A stretch of DNA of 64,000 bases from Mesorhizobium ventifaucium (GCF_935822925.1 NZ_CAKXZS010000009.1:1-64000), one strand, 5' to 3'; numbered from the stretch's first letter, positions 9,148-18,106 are shown. A program made the numbers and translations. Notes: generated by a model from the sequence alone, not told the origin.

Positions 9148-9159
9148 TTCATTCCCCTT

Positions 9160-10296
9160 TTATGTTTTGCGGTTAGCTGCTGTCGGTAGAACGATGCAGT
9201 CTTCAGCTCTCCAGCTTACAGAGCTGATCTCCTCCGGAAGGCTGGCGTTGTCCCAGGTCCGAACTTTCAATTTGCCTGCAGCGGTCTCGATATCGAGGTC
9301 GGAGTATTTTCCGCGGTACCGCTGATCGATTTTGGTGCCGGCAAGGGTATTGAGATGGCGGCATTGCTTGCGCGAAACGTCTGAATGGCTGAGGCGCTCG
9401 GCCCGTATGGCTATAGTGACCAGATCCCCCTGCGAGATCCCGGCAGGATTTGCGGCGATGCCCACCACTGGGCTGCCACCGCTCAACGCTACGCTGACCA
9501 GGTTCCCGTCGACCGATCTTGCCACCCCAGGCAGCAGGTTCTCGAAGCCCATGAACTCTGCCGCAAATGTGCTTGTCGGAAGATCGAACAATTCTGAGGG
9601 CGTTCCCAATTGCTCGATGCGCCCAGATCGCATCAGAACGATGCGATCACTCATCGCCAATGCTTCTTCCTGGCTATGAGTGATGTAGACGAACGTCGTC
9701 TTGAGCTGCCTTTGCAGATCAGTCAGCTCGTTCTGCATGTTTAGGCGGAGCCGTTCGTCCAGTGCTCCTAGCGGCTCGTCCAGCAAGAGCACTGCAGGAC
9801 GCGTCACGATGGCGCGCGCGATTGCAACGCGCTGTTTCTGGCCTCCAGATAGCTGCGATACGCGACGATCCTCAAAACCTGGAAGCCTCACCGTCTCGAG
9901 CGCCTTGGATGCTTGCTTGCGCGCATCGTCGCGTGAGATGCCCCGCACGACGAGTCCGTATGCGATGTTTTCCGCAACGCTCATGTGCGGAAAAAGCGCG
10001 TAGGATTGGAAGACCGTCGTGCAATTGCGCCGCGAAGGCGGCACGCCGACGACGTTCTCGCCGCCGATCATCAGCTTGCCGACTTCCGTAGGTTGCTCAA
10101 GCCCTGAGATGACGCGCAGCAGGGTAGTCTTGCCGGAGCCACTCTCGCCCAAAATTGTCAGAAACTCTCCCTGCCTTGCGGAAAGAGAGACATTGTCGAG
10201 CGCAGTCAATTCGCCGTAGCGGTGCGTTGCACCCTCGATCTCCAGCATGGCCGTTGAGCCGGCGTTAAATTGCAAAGCGAGTACCCCATTTTTCAT
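9160..10296 (-). CDS. ABC transporter ATP-binding protein (PotA-like)
   Basis: An ATPase of 378 residues with Walker A GESGSGKTT (about 52-60), Q loop in VFQSYALFPHM, signature LSGGQKQR, Walker B VLLLDEPLGALD and switch histidine in YITHSQ. A C-terminal TOBE-like regulatory region follows. The ATG at 10296 is used; the ATG at 10248 (MLEIEGATHRYGELTALDN) would also give a full ATPase, and neither has a strong ribosome-binding site. It powers the two Pot-type permeases downstream. Confidence 0.93.
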   Translation of the reverse strand: MKNGVLALQFNAGSTAMLEIEGATHRYGELTALDNVSLSARQGEFLTILGESGSGKTTLLRVISGLEQPTEVGKLMIGGENVVGVPPSRRNCTTVFQSYALFPHMSVAENIAYGLVVRGISRDDARKQASKALETVRLPGFEDRRVSQLSGGQKQRVAIARAIVTRPAVLLLDEPLGALDERLRLNMQNELTDLQRQLKTTFVYITHSQEEALAMSDRIVLMRSGRIEQLGTPSELFDLPTSTFAAEFMGFENLLPGVARSVDGNLVSVALSGGSPVVGIAANPAGISQGDLVTIAIRAERLSHSDVSRKQCRHLNTLAGTKIDQRYRGKYSDLDIETAAGKLKVRTWDNASLPEEISSVSWRAEDCIVLPTAANRKT

Positions 10297-10329
10297 TTAT
10301 GTTCTTGCCGACGACTCCCAGCCGCCGGA

Positions 10330-11823
10330 TCATCTTCCAGTAAGGATAGCGTCACCTCCCAGGAACGCTTCGGCGGCCGAGGCCGCGCGCTCGAAAATCC
10401 GGGTGGTGAGAAGCAGTGGATCCTGGATCTCCACATCCACCGGAAGGGAGGCGAGCATCGCACCTGCGGCGAGAACATCGCGAGTTGAGCCGGATGCACC
10501 GGATCGGTTGTAGACGATGCGCTCATGCAAGCTGACGATGCCCGCCATCAAGCAGCGACGAGCAGCCCTGGCCTCGGGGCTGTCCGCATCAGGCACCGCT
10601 CTCGCCCACGAGCTTGCGCCACCAACAATTGTTCCGCCTTCGAGTGCCGACATCGTCGACGAGACGGCGCGCCTGGCTTGACTGAGCATTGTCTCCGACT
10701 CGCGTGAGCCAAATTGGGCCAGCAGCAGTTCGGCAAAGCTTCTTCGCAACCACGCGGCACGCCGCACCAGCCGCTCCCTGTCGAGGGATAGAAGCCGCTT
10801 GCGATTCGCTTCGGCAACGAGTGCGCGGTTTCTGGCGGTGCAGGCCTCCGCGGAACCGGCGGGATTGCGTAAATGGATTCGCCCTGCGCTGTACCGGAAT
10901 CCGCCGGCGCGCCCGAGCATGGCAGGCCGTAGCGATGATAGGCTACTGCCTTGAAGACTGCAGACGAGTTCGGCGCTCGTGGCTATCGACACGTCCTCAA
11001 GCACGTCGGCCGCTTCCTGCCCGACCGCCCGCGGCCGAAAGGCCACCACGGCGAGGTCAGGCGATGCGCGGTTCACCGCGAGGGTCTGGCGTGCGAGACC
11101 AGTGACATCGCGCGCCAGAATGACAAGGCATTTCCCATGCGAGGCGAACGCCTCAAGCAACGGCACAAGGTGACCGAAATCATCGATGATTTCGTTGGCC
11201 ACCAGCAGATAAGCATTGCTGAACTCGCAGCCTGCCATTTCGCCGAGGACCGGCTCGGCTTCCAGCAGGAAACAATCGTGAAACTGCAATTGCGGTCGGA
11301 CATCGCCTCCCTTCGAGACCTCTATCAAGCCACCAGCACCGACACTGGCAGCCGCCTTGCCAATCAACCCGGCCAACTCGACATCGGCCCCGGCGGTTCG
11401 TGCGACAGCGATCAAGCTCGGTTCGGAGTTCGCTTGGCTGGCAAGGTTCGATGCGAAGCTCTCGACAATGCCGCGCAGCGCGTGACCGAGCTGCCGGCTG
11501 TCTATCCCGGCCTCGACCGCCTGCACCGCCTCGCGGAACATGGCGTGGGTCAAGACCGCGAGACGCGTTGTGCCGTCACCGAGATCGCGGTCTGCACTGT
11601 GCAAAAGCTCAGCCAGCATTCTCGGAACTGCCCGCCCCGAACCGTGATCCGGCACCATGAACCGAGCTACATCAAATCCTGTTGCGAGTTCGGTCACCAC
11701 ATTGCCGCCGGAGAACAGGCGCGCCCGTTTATTCGGCCCGAAACCCGCGCCAATCGCATGCATGATCGGCCCCATCGCTTTCAGGGACATTTGATGCGCG
11801 GCCGCTCCGCTGACAAAGCGCAT
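10330..11823 (-). CDS. Divergent GroEL/Cpn60-family protein encoded in a catabolic operon
   Basis: This 497-residue protein aligns by eye with GroEL along most of its length. It has GPNKRARLFSGG near the ATP site, GDGTTRLAVLTHAMF (GroEL GDGTTTATVLAQAI), IDSRQLGHALRGIVE after it, and an apical-domain-like FHDCFLLEAEP with PLLEAFASHGKCLVILARDV. SLDRERLVRRAAWL and GGTIVGGASSWAR follow, and the C terminus is VEIQDPLLLTTRIFERAASAAEAFL. GroEL's Asp398 position appears to be Arg (ARRAVSST) and the TKDG loop holding Asp52 is altered, so ATP hydrolysis is doubtful. The Gly-Met tail is absent and no groES is nearby. It lies 13 bases after pxpA and before the transporter genes. By analogy with MmoG/MimG it may be a dedicated folding factor for an enzyme of the operon; that role is inference. 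Confidence 0.82.
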   Translation of the reverse strand: MRFVSGAAAHQMSLKAMGPIMHAIGAGFGPNKRARLFSGGNVVTELATGFDVARFMVPDHGSGRAVPRMLAELLHSADRDLGDGTTRLAVLTHAMFREAVQAVEAGIDSRQLGHALRGIVESFASNLASQANSEPSLIAVARTAGADVELAGLIGKAAASVGAGGLIEVSKGGDVRPQLQFHDCFLLEAEPVLGEMAGCEFSNAYLLVANEIIDDFGHLVPLLEAFASHGKCLVILARDVTGLARQTLAVNRASPDLAVVAFRPRAVGQEAADVLEDVSIATSAELVCSLQGSSLSSLRPAMLGRAGGFRYSAGRIHLRNPAGSAEACTARNRALVAEANRKRLLSLDRERLVRRAAWLRRSFAELLLAQFGSRESETMLSQARRAVSSTMSALEGGTIVGGASSWARAVPDADSPEARAARRCLMAGIVSLHERIVYNRSGASGSTRDVLAAGAMLASLPVDVEIQDPLLLTTRIFERAASAAEAFLGGDAILTGR

Positions 11824-11836
11824 CGCCGGGTTCCCG

Positions 11837-12562
11837 CTACTGCATCGCGGCCAAGGTTTCGTGGACGGTCTTCGCGACCGCCAAGGCTCCCGGCGTGTCG
11901 CTATGAACGCAGATCGACTCCGCCACCACCGACACTTCCTTTCCGTAAATCGAAGTTGTCAGCCCTTCGAGAATGGCGCGGCGCACCTTCCTGGCAACCA
12001 TTTCTGCGGCGACGGGCGGATGCTCCATGGTGATGATTTGCCGACCGTCATCGTCATAGTCGAGATCGACATAGAACTCGCAAGAGAATGCCAATCCCCG
12101 GCGAGCATACACTTCCGACATCACGCAATTTGCGTTGGCGATCAGCGGCAATCCGAACATTTCCGCAGCATCCGCGATACCCATTGCGACATGCTCTTCG
12201 CGCTGGGCCATGCCCATAAGGGAGCCATGCGGCTTGATGTGGGACAGCGCCACTCCTTCGGCGCGAGCGAAGGCATCGAGCGCCCCGGTCTGGTAGATGA
12301 CAAGGGCGGAGACCTCTTCCCGGGTCATGCGCATCTCGCGCCGCCCGAAGCCTTCCCGGTCGGGCAGCCCGGGATGAGATCCGATCTTCACCCCGTGCTC
12401 CTTCGCAAGGCGGACTGTCTTGCGCATGACGATCGGGTCGGAGGCGTGGAATCCGCAAGCGATGTTCGCATGCGTCACGAACGGGAGACATGCCTCGTCG
12501 CTGCCGAAACTGTAGATGCCGAAAGACTCTCCCATGTCGCAGTTCACAGTCACGCCCGTCAT
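11837..12562 (-). CDS. pxpA: 5-oxoprolinase subunit A homologue (PxpA, LamB/YcsF family)
   Basis: A protein of 241 residues with the family signatures NCDMGESFG at the N terminus, HANIACGFHASDP, IGSHPGLPDREGFGRREM and HIKPHGSLMGMA, the conserved His/Asp/Glu set of YcsF proteins. The ATG at 12562 follows AAAGGAGCAGGTCGG, a good ribosome-binding site; an upstream TTG at 12580 would overlap it. In known systems PxpA with PxpBC hydrolyses 5-oxoproline using ATP. Here it leads an operon with the GroEL-like gene and a Pot-type importer, divergent from the biotin carboxylase. Its partners PxpB and PxpC are in a separate operon, and the lactam substrate may differ. Confidence 0.92.
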   Translation of the reverse strand: MTGVTVNCDMGESFGIYSFGSDEACLPFVTHANIACGFHASDPIVMRKTVRLAKEHGVKIGSHPGLPDREGFGRREMRMTREEVSALVIYQTGALDAFARAEGVALSHIKPHGSLMGMAQREEHVAMGIADAAEMFGLPLIANANCVMSEVYARRGLAFSCEFYVDLDYDDDGRQIITMEHPPVAAEMVARKVRRAILEGLTTSIYGKEVSVVAESICVHSDTPGALAVAKTVHETLAAMQ

Positions 12563-12611
12563 CCGACCTGCTCCTTTCAAGCTTGAATCGGGAGGAACTT
12601 ATCACTCCCAC

Positions 12612-12656
12612 GATACATCATATACCAACTTTAGGCTTGAAGGTGTATCATATACC
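12612..12656. promoter_or_regulatory. Tandem operators between pxpA and the biotin carboxylase gene
   Basis: Two copies, GATACATCATATACC (12612-12626) and GGTGTATCATATACC (12642-12656), are followed by the same CAACT and are spaced exactly 30 bp, close to three helical turns. The second is nearly a perfect palindrome (mismatches only at symmetric positions 4/12 and the centre). They lie in the divergent region and are the best examples of the motif shared by the block. They probably bind the GntR regulator cooperatively and control both directions. Confidence 0.6.
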
Positions 12657-12705
12657 AACTATGCGTCAATAATAAGGTCCAAAATTCTCGGCCAAAGGAA
12701 TCGGC

Positions 12706-14070
12706 ATGAAGAAGGTACTAGTCGCCAACCGCGGTGAGATCGCGTGCCGCATAATGAGGACATGTCACGCTCTGGGTTATGCCACGGTCGCTATTCACTC
12801 GTCCGTGGAGGATGATGCCCAGCATGTGCTGATGGCGAAGGAGAGCGTCGCCATCCAGGCAGCGACACCGGTGAAGTCATATCTTGACGGCGCCGCGATC
12901 ATAGCAGCGGCGATCAAGACGGGCGCCGACGCGATCCACCCCGGGTATGGGTTTCTGGCCGAAAACGAGGGCTTTGCTCAAGCCGTAGAAGATGCGGGGC
13001 TCATATTCATTGGCCCCCGTCCTGAGACGATCGCAGCCATGGGTGACAAGGAACGGGCCCGCAGCCTGGCCGAGGCAGCCGGCGTTCCAGTTGTGCCGGG
13101 AAGCCCACGTTTTGCCGAGGGCGACCTCTCCAGGATCAGGGATGCCGGGGACGCTGTGGGGTATCCCTTGCTGGTCAAATCCTGCGCAGGCGGGGGCGGC
13201 ATCGGAATGCGCGTCGTTGAACAGGCGCAGGATCTGGAGGACGCCGCCCGATCGACACAAAGTCTGGCAGCGCGCTCTTTCAATGACGGCACGATCTTCC
13301 TCGAACGCTACATCCGCAATGCCCGGCACGTTGAAGTGCAGGTTCTCGGATTCGGCAACGGCGAAGCCGTGCATCTGTTCGAGCGTGAGTGCTCGATACA
13401 GCGTCGCTTCCAGAAGATCGTCGAGGAAAGCCCGTCCCCCGGCATCGATGAAGGCGTAAGGCAGAGCATGACAGCGGCAGCCCTCGCGCTGGCGCGCAGC
13501 GTATCCTACCGCGGAGTCGGAACGCTTGAATTCATCGTCGACGGAGTGTCTCAAGACTTTTTCTTCCTGGAGATGAACACGCGAATTCAGGTCGAACATC
13601 CCGTTACCGAAATGGTCACGGGCCGGGATCTTGTGGAACTGCAACTCGCTGTGGCCTCGGGTCAGATCGGGCCGAACGACGTGCCGCAGTCCGATATCGC
13701 ACTTCGCGGAAGCGCGATCGAGGTGAGGCTGTGCGCCGAAAATCCGAACCGCATGTTTCTGCCGTCGCCTGGCGAACTGCGAAACTTGTCCTTTCCCCCG
13801 CAAGGAAACGGGGTTCGGATCGAAACCGGCTACAGGGAGGGCGACAGGGTCACGCCCCACTTCGATTCACTGATCGCCAAGATCATCTGCCACGGGGCCG
13901 ATAGACAGGAGGCGATCGAGCGGATGCGCAGCGCGCTCGCAGAGGTCCGGATGGGTGAGTTTGTAAGCAACCTGCCTCTGCTCCGCGCAATCATCGAGAA
14001 CAGCGCCTTCCAGCGCGGTGCAACATTCACGGATTTTCTCGCGAAGAACAAGGAAGGGCTCGGACTATGA
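12706..14070 (+). CDS. Biotin carboxylase subunit (AccC-like)
   Basis: A 454-residue stand-alone biotin carboxylase. It starts KKVLVANRGEIACRI and has the ATP-grasp glycine loop KSCAGGGGIGMR (Ile where most AccC have Arg), the RECSIQRRFQKIVEE block, EMNTRIQVEHPVTEMVTG for catalysis and biotin binding, and a full C-terminal domain. AAAGGA precedes the ATG. It is divergent from pxpA and shares the tandem operators. It carries no carrier domain of its own, and the small carrier at 1193 fits that need. Association with PxpABC rather than with a crotonase-type carboxyltransferase suggests carboxylation of an amide or lactam nitrogen, as in urea carboxylase, and not of an acyl-CoA. Confidence 0.92.
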   Translation: MKKVLVANRGEIACRIMRTCHALGYATVAIHSSVEDDAQHVLMAKESVAIQAATPVKSYLDGAAIIAAAIKTGADAIHPGYGFLAENEGFAQAVEDAGLIFIGPRPETIAAMGDKERARSLAEAAGVPVVPGSPRFAEGDLSRIRDAGDAVGYPLLVKSCAGGGGIGMRVVEQAQDLEDAARSTQSLAARSFNDGTIFLERYIRNARHVEVQVLGFGNGEAVHLFERECSIQRRFQKIVEESPSPGIDEGVRQSMTAAALALARSVSYRGVGTLEFIVDGVSQDFFFLEMNTRIQVEHPVTEMVTGRDLVELQLAVASGQIGPNDVPQSDIALRGSAIEVRLCAENPNRMFLPSPGELRNLSFPPQGNGVRIETGYREGDRVTPHFDSLIAKIICHGADRQEAIERMRSALAEVRMGEFVSNLPLLRAIIENSAFQRGATFTDFLAKNKEGLGL

Positions 14071-14170
14071 CGAGGCTGGCGAGCCGGCCCAGGGGGCCGC
14101 GTCTCGGGCTGTCGATGATGGCGTTTCGCGCGAGTGCTCTAGGCAGTCGCCTGGACATCGAACGGGTTGA

Positions 14171-15217
14171 ATGATGAACAGCTACAACATCGCACTCATC
14201 CCTGGGGACGGCATTGGCAGCAGCGTCACCGATGCGACGTGGGAGGTCCTCGGTGCGGCTGCAAAGACCTGCGGGTTCCACCTTGAAGGGAAGGAATTCC
14301 GCTGGTCCTGCGCTTTCTACAAGGAAACCGGCGCAATGATGCCAGCCAACGGCATCGAGACATTGCGGGGTTTCGATGCCATCCTGCTGGGTGCCGTCGG
14401 CTGGCCGGCAGAAGTACCGGATTCGGTCTCGCTGCACGGCCTGCTGCTGCCGATCCGCAAAGCGTTCGTCCAATATGCCAACATCCGTCCGCATCGGCTT
14501 CTGCCGGGAGTGCAGGGACCGCTAAAGTCGCAAGACTTCGACATCGTCTGCATACGTGAGAATACGGAAGGCGAGTATTCCGGGGCAGGCGGGCGCGTGC
14601 ATCAAGGGACGTCCGAGGAGGTGGCGGTCGAGACCTCCATCTTCACCCGCATGGGCGTCGAGCGCATTCTGCGCTTCGGTTTCGAGCAAGCGCGCAAGCG
14701 TCGCGGCAGGCTCGCCTCTGTGACCAAGTCAAACGCCCAGAAATACTCGATGGTTTTCTGGGACGAGATGACCCACAAGCTCGCCGCCGAATATTCCGAT
14801 GTCTGCGTTTCCAGCTTTCACATCGACGCGATGGCGGCACGTATGATTATGGCGCCCGAAAGCCTCGACGTAGTCGTGGCCTCCAATCTCTTCGGCGACA
14901 TCTTGACAGATCTTGGCGCCGCCATCCAGGGAGGTCTCGGTTTCGCTGCCTCGGCCAACATCAACCCCGATCGCAGCGCACCTTCGATGTTCGAGCCAGT
15001 CCACGGCTCGGCACCTGATATCGCCCATCTCGGCACCGCCAATCCGATAGCCGCCGTCTGGTCAGGCGCGATGATGCTGGAACATCTGGGCGAGGCGAGC
15101 GCGGCGAGCCTGGTCATGGCCGCGCTCGAAAAGACCACCACTCAAGGCATTGGCACCGTCCCGGGCAAAGACAAGACCGACGCCATCACAGCTGCGGTTC
15201 TGGCTGCACTCGACTGA
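14171..15217 (+). CDS. Isocitrate/isopropylmalate-family dehydrogenase (tartrate/D-malate type)
   Basis: A 348-residue beta-decarboxylating dehydrogenase with LIPGDGIG at the N terminus, the substrate Arg region ANIRPHRLLPGV, RENTEGEYSGAGGR, the catalytic Lys in VTKSNAQKYSM and the metal aspartates in IDAMAARMI and SNLFGDILTDLGAAI. The GAVGWP and NTEGEYSG segments fit the TtuC/DmlA (tartrate or D-malate dehydrogenase) subgroup better than LeuB. It follows the biotin carboxylase by 100 bases and is probably cotranscribed with it. It would oxidise a 2-hydroxy-dicarboxylate. How it connects to the lactam pathway is unclear. ATG at 14171 or the adjacent ATG at 14174 could be the start. Confidence 0.87.
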   Translation: MMNSYNIALIPGDGIGSSVTDATWEVLGAAAKTCGFHLEGKEFRWSCAFYKETGAMMPANGIETLRGFDAILLGAVGWPAEVPDSVSLHGLLLPIRKAFVQYANIRPHRLLPGVQGPLKSQDFDIVCIRENTEGEYSGAGGRVHQGTSEEVAVETSIFTRMGVERILRFGFEQARKRRGRLASVTKSNAQKYSMVFWDEMTHKLAAEYSDVCVSSFHIDAMAARMIMAPESLDVVVASNLFGDILTDLGAAIQGGLGFAASANINPDRSAPSMFEPVHGSAPDIAHLGTANPIAAVWSGAMMLEHLGEASAASLVMAALEKTTTQGIGTVPGKDKTDAITAAVLAALD

Positions 15218-15242
15218 TACTCGCTCGTAGCGGAGGCGAAGA

Positions 15243-15273
15243 GATGCCGCCGAGGATCAACCCGTGCGGCATC
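15243..15273. terminator. Candidate bidirectional hairpin between convergent genes
   Basis: GATGCCGC and GCGGCATC form a perfect 8-bp inverted repeat with a 15-base loop in the gap between the dehydrogenase (+) and the RidA gene (-). No T run is present, so termination here is only possible. Confidence 0.3.
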
Positions 15274-15334
15274 CCCAACATGGTTGCTCAGTTTCGAAAT
15301 TCGCCCATGCAAATCTGGTCCACCATGGAACGGC

Positions 15335-15682
15335 CTACTTCATCGCTATGAGGACGATCTCGACGAGCGTATCCGGACTTCCAAGCGTGGCGCCGACGGT
15401 CGCGCGCGCCGGCTGACAACCCGGCTGCACCCAGGCCTCCCACGCCTCGTTCATCTCGGGCTCTTTGGACTTGTCCGACAAATAGCAGGTCGCCGAAAGC
15501 ACCTTGGATTTGTCGCTTCCAGCGAGCATCAACTTCTGATCGATCGTAGAAAGCACCTCGGCCGTCTGATCCTTCAGATTGTTGGATCGATCTTGCGCCG
15601 TAACTCCGGTCAGGAAGATCATACCGTTGGCTTCGACCACGCGACTCATGTGCGCGTCAGATTCGTATCTCTTGATGGCCAT
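15335..15682 (-). CDS. RidA/YjgF-family protein
   Basis: A protein of 115 residues with the RidA fold pattern: the YESDAHMSRVVEANGMIFLTG start, a central VLSATCYL strand and the Arg-bearing C-terminal GCQPARATVGATL segment that binds the substrate carboxylate in family members. RidA enzymes deaminate reactive enamines or imines released by PLP enzymes, so its presence near a PLP phospho-lyase, whose product passes through an enamine, is meaningful. GGAG lies 4 bases before the chosen ATG; an ATG 18 bases upstream is possible. It is the last gene of the Rbs-type transporter/reductase operon. Confidence 0.9.
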   Translation of the reverse strand: MAIKRYESDAHMSRVVEANGMIFLTGVTAQDRSNNLKDQTAEVLSTIDQKLMLAGSDKSKVLSATCYLSDKSKEPEMNEAWEAWVQPGCQPARATVGATLGSPDTLVEIVLIAMK

Positions 15683-15808
15683 TCTTCTCCGTTCTCCCAT
15701 AGCAATGTTCCACCTCAGGCGAAGCGAGCAGTGAAACAGACAATCCGTCCGGTCACGACGCTCGCTCCCAGTTGATAGTGAAGACGTAAAGCGATCGGCT
15801 TTGACGTC

Positions 15809-16840
15809 TCAAACGGTCGGAACTGGAGCAGATTCGGGCAGCAGCCCCTCGTGCTTCAATTCCGCCCACAGGTCGTTCGGGATGGGATGCCGGATCAGGT
15901 CAAGGCACTGCTGCACCCTTTCCGGTTTCGACATTCCCACCGCGACGCTACTTACCTTTTCGTGTCCCAAGGGAAACTGGATGGCGGCCGCAGCCAGCGG
16001 GACGTTGTGGCGCTTGCAAACGTCTTCGATCCTGCTGACCTTCTGCACAACTTGGGCGGGCGCCTCCTTGTAGTTGTAGCGAGCATCCTTCTGGCTCCCT
16101 GTCGCAAGGATGCCCGAATTGAATACGCCCCCAGCCAGGATGCCGATGTTCTTTTCCACACAAAGCGGCAAAAACTCTTCGAGGGCGGTCTGTTCGTAAA
16201 GCGTGTAGCGTCCCGCCAAAAGCATGCAGTCGAAGTCTCCGGCTTTGGCAAAGCGGGCGCACATATCCGCCTCGTTGACACCTACGCCGATCGCCTTGAC
16301 GTCTCCGTTGCTACGCAACTCAGTCAGCGCACGATACCCACTGTCCATGACCTGTTTGAAATACTTGTCGGCCAATTCTCGCGACCCGTGACTCCACACA
16401 TCGACATCGTGGATCAGGAGAATATCCAAACGATTGGTCGCCAGTCGTTGATACGACTGCTCAACTGACCGCATGATGCCGTCGTAGGAGTAGTCCACGA
16501 TCGATTCGAAATCGAGCGTGCCGAGCCAGAATCCTCTATCGATCTTGTGGCGTGCTTGCGGCTTCAACCAACGACCGACCTTGGTGCTGATTGTATAGCT
16601 ATCGCGCGGAAGCTGTCTGAGCGCGTGCCCGATCCTGTAGTCGCTCAACCCGTGTCCATAAAAGGGGGCAGTGTCAAACAAGCGAATACCCGCGTCATAT
16701 GCAGTGCGGACAACGCCTTCCGCAAAAGAATCATCGAGATTTTCCCACAGATCTCCGATCGTGGCTCCGCCGAACGACAAAGGATTCACCTGCAACGGCG
16801 ACGAGCCGAGGGACCGCAAATTAGTCACATCCATATCCAT
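15809..16840 (-). CDS. Aldo/keto reductase (aldose/pyridoxal dehydrogenase-like)
   Basis: This 343-residue NAD(P)-dependent AKR has the tetrad in place: Asp and Tyr in FDTAPFYGHGLSDYRIG, Lys in ISTKVGRWL, His in DILLIHDVD. C-terminal cofactor residues lie in HEKVSSVAVGMSKPERVQQ. Its subgroup resembles D-threo-aldose, galactose and pyridoxal dehydrogenases. It follows the Rbs-type transporter genes and precedes RidA. In the operon it may interconvert the ring hydroxyl or hemiacetal of the imported compound; that specific role is inference. Confidence 0.9.
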   Translation of the reverse strand: MDMDVTNLRSLGSSPLQVNPLSFGGATIGDLWENLDDSFAEGVVRTAYDAGIRLFDTAPFYGHGLSDYRIGHALRQLPRDSYTISTKVGRWLKPQARHKIDRGFWLGTLDFESIVDYSYDGIMRSVEQSYQRLATNRLDILLIHDVDVWSHGSRELADKYFKQVMDSGYRALTELRSNGDVKAIGVGVNEADMCARFAKAGDFDCMLLAGRYTLYEQTALEEFLPLCVEKNIGILAGGVFNSGILATGSQKDARYNYKEAPAQVVQKVSRIEDVCKRHNVPLAAAAIQFPLGHEKVSSVAVGMSKPERVQQCLDLIRHPIPNDLWAELKHEGLLPESAPVPTV

Positions 16841-16908
16841 TCTCTCTTTCTACTTCGCAGGGTGCATGACGGAAGCGTCCGTCACAACCAGACCCGCGAA
16901 TTCATCTG

Positions 16909-16948
16909 AAAAAACTTACCGCTGCCGATTGCTGCTCGCGCGGCAGCG
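16909..16948 (-). terminator. Intrinsic terminator or attenuator after the sugar-type binding-protein gene
   Basis: On the transcript strand CGCTGCCG pairs perfectly with CGGCAGCG around a 13-base loop and is followed, after GTAAG, by six T residues. It lies between the binding protein stop (16976) and the aldo/keto reductase, so it could reduce transcription of the reductase and RidA relative to the transporter. Confidence 0.6.
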
Positions 16949-16975
16949 ATAAGCCTCGTTATCGGGCAATCGACC

Positions 16976-18106
16976 CTAGTTCTTGCCCCACAACTTCCTG
17001 TAGGCGTCGCGGTATCCATTGTCCGGATCGTTGAGATTCTTGGGACCGCCGTCGTCGGCGATATTGTCCGGGGTCACCAAATGAACCGGCGCAACGAAGC
17101 CGCTTGGCGGCTGGCCCGCAAACGCCCTGTTCAGTTCATCGACGGCCTGCCAGCCATGCAGGCTGAGCGGCTCTGCGACCGTGCCTGCCTGGAATTGCTT
17201 CTCACGAATTCTCTGAAATGCCGCGATGCTGCCGTCGCCAGCAGAAATATTGCGTGGCCGGCCCGCCGGGGACAGCCCGGCGTTCCGAAGCGCGGGAGCG
17301 GCTGCATCGAAGTACAGATCGTTGATGCCGAGCGTGTGCGTCCACTGTTCGCCGTACTTTTGCAGAAAGGAGGTTGTGAGCGGCGGAATTCGGGCAGATG
17401 TGTCGCTAAGTGGAGTATCGACGAGCTCGAGCACCTTACACTCGCCACAGCGTTCGATCACCTCTTTCATCTTGTTCGATTTCACGATCGAGATGTCGTA
17501 TGTGGAGTCGGTATAGATGACGACGCCCGCCTTTCCTTTCGATTCGTTGATCACGTAACTGGCTGCAGCTGTCGCGACGTCGTTTGCGTCCGTTGCCAGG
17601 TTGGTAAAGATGCCGATCTCGGGAGCTGAGCCGGGCTTGGCCAGCGAATGCCAACCGACGACCGTGATTCCCTGCTGCTTGGCCAGTTCAAGTCCCGGAC
17701 CAATTTCCTTCGCATCGACACTTCCAAGTATAATTCCACTGGGCTTGAGTGCGATCGCCTGGTTCAAGGCGGCCGTTCGACCCGAGACGGTGCCGCGCCC
17801 ATCGATCAGCCGGAACTCCCAGCCGATAGCCTTTGCGGCTTCCTTCACGCCTTCGCCTACACCGAGAACGCCGCCATTCTGTTGATCGGCGGAAACATAC
17901 ACGACCAACTTGTCGGCTTGAGCCTTGGGTCCAGACGTCGGCCCGGTCCATTCGGCCTGCCGACCTGTGGCTGTGGCCACTATTTTTGCGGCTTCCGCGA
18001 GATATTCTTGCGCGAACGCGCGCTCCACGGCGAAGCTCGACATGGAAAACGCAAGTAGGGCAATAGTCATTGCGCGTGGATGATTGAAAGTATTATTATC
18101 CGGCAT
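16976..18106 (-). CDS. Sugar-type ABC transporter substrate-binding protein
   Basis: A 376-residue periplasmic binding protein of the LacI/RbsB fold (Peripla_BP_4-like). Residues 12-33 look like a Sec signal with cleavage near AFA-QEY. The mature protein holds the typical DKLVVYVSADQQNGGV strand, KPSGIILGSVDA, and a hinge region IYTDSTYDISIVKSNKM. GGGGAAC precedes the ATG. It is the third gene of a cluster with RbsA-like and RbsC-like genes. The ligand is not a typical sugar by context; it is controlled with the lactam and amino-acid enzymes. Confidence 0.9.
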   Translation of the reverse strand: MPDNNTFNHPRAMTIALLAFSMSSFAVERAFAQEYLAEAAKIVATATGRQAEWTGPTSGPKAQADKLVVYVSADQQNGGVLGVGEGVKEAAKAIGWEFRLIDGRGTVSGRTAALNQAIALKPSGIILGSVDAKEIGPGLELAKQQGITVVGWHSLAKPGSAPEIGIFTNLATDANDVATAAASYVINESKGKAGVVIYTDSTYDISIVKSNKMKEVIERCGECKVLELVDTPLSDTSARIPPLTTSFLQKYGEQWTHTLGINDLYFDAAAPALRNAGLSPAGRPRNISAGDGSIAAFQRIREKQFQAGTVAEPLSLHGWQAVDELNRAFAGQPPSGFVAPVHLVTPDNIADDGGPKNLNDPDNGYRDAYRKLWGKN

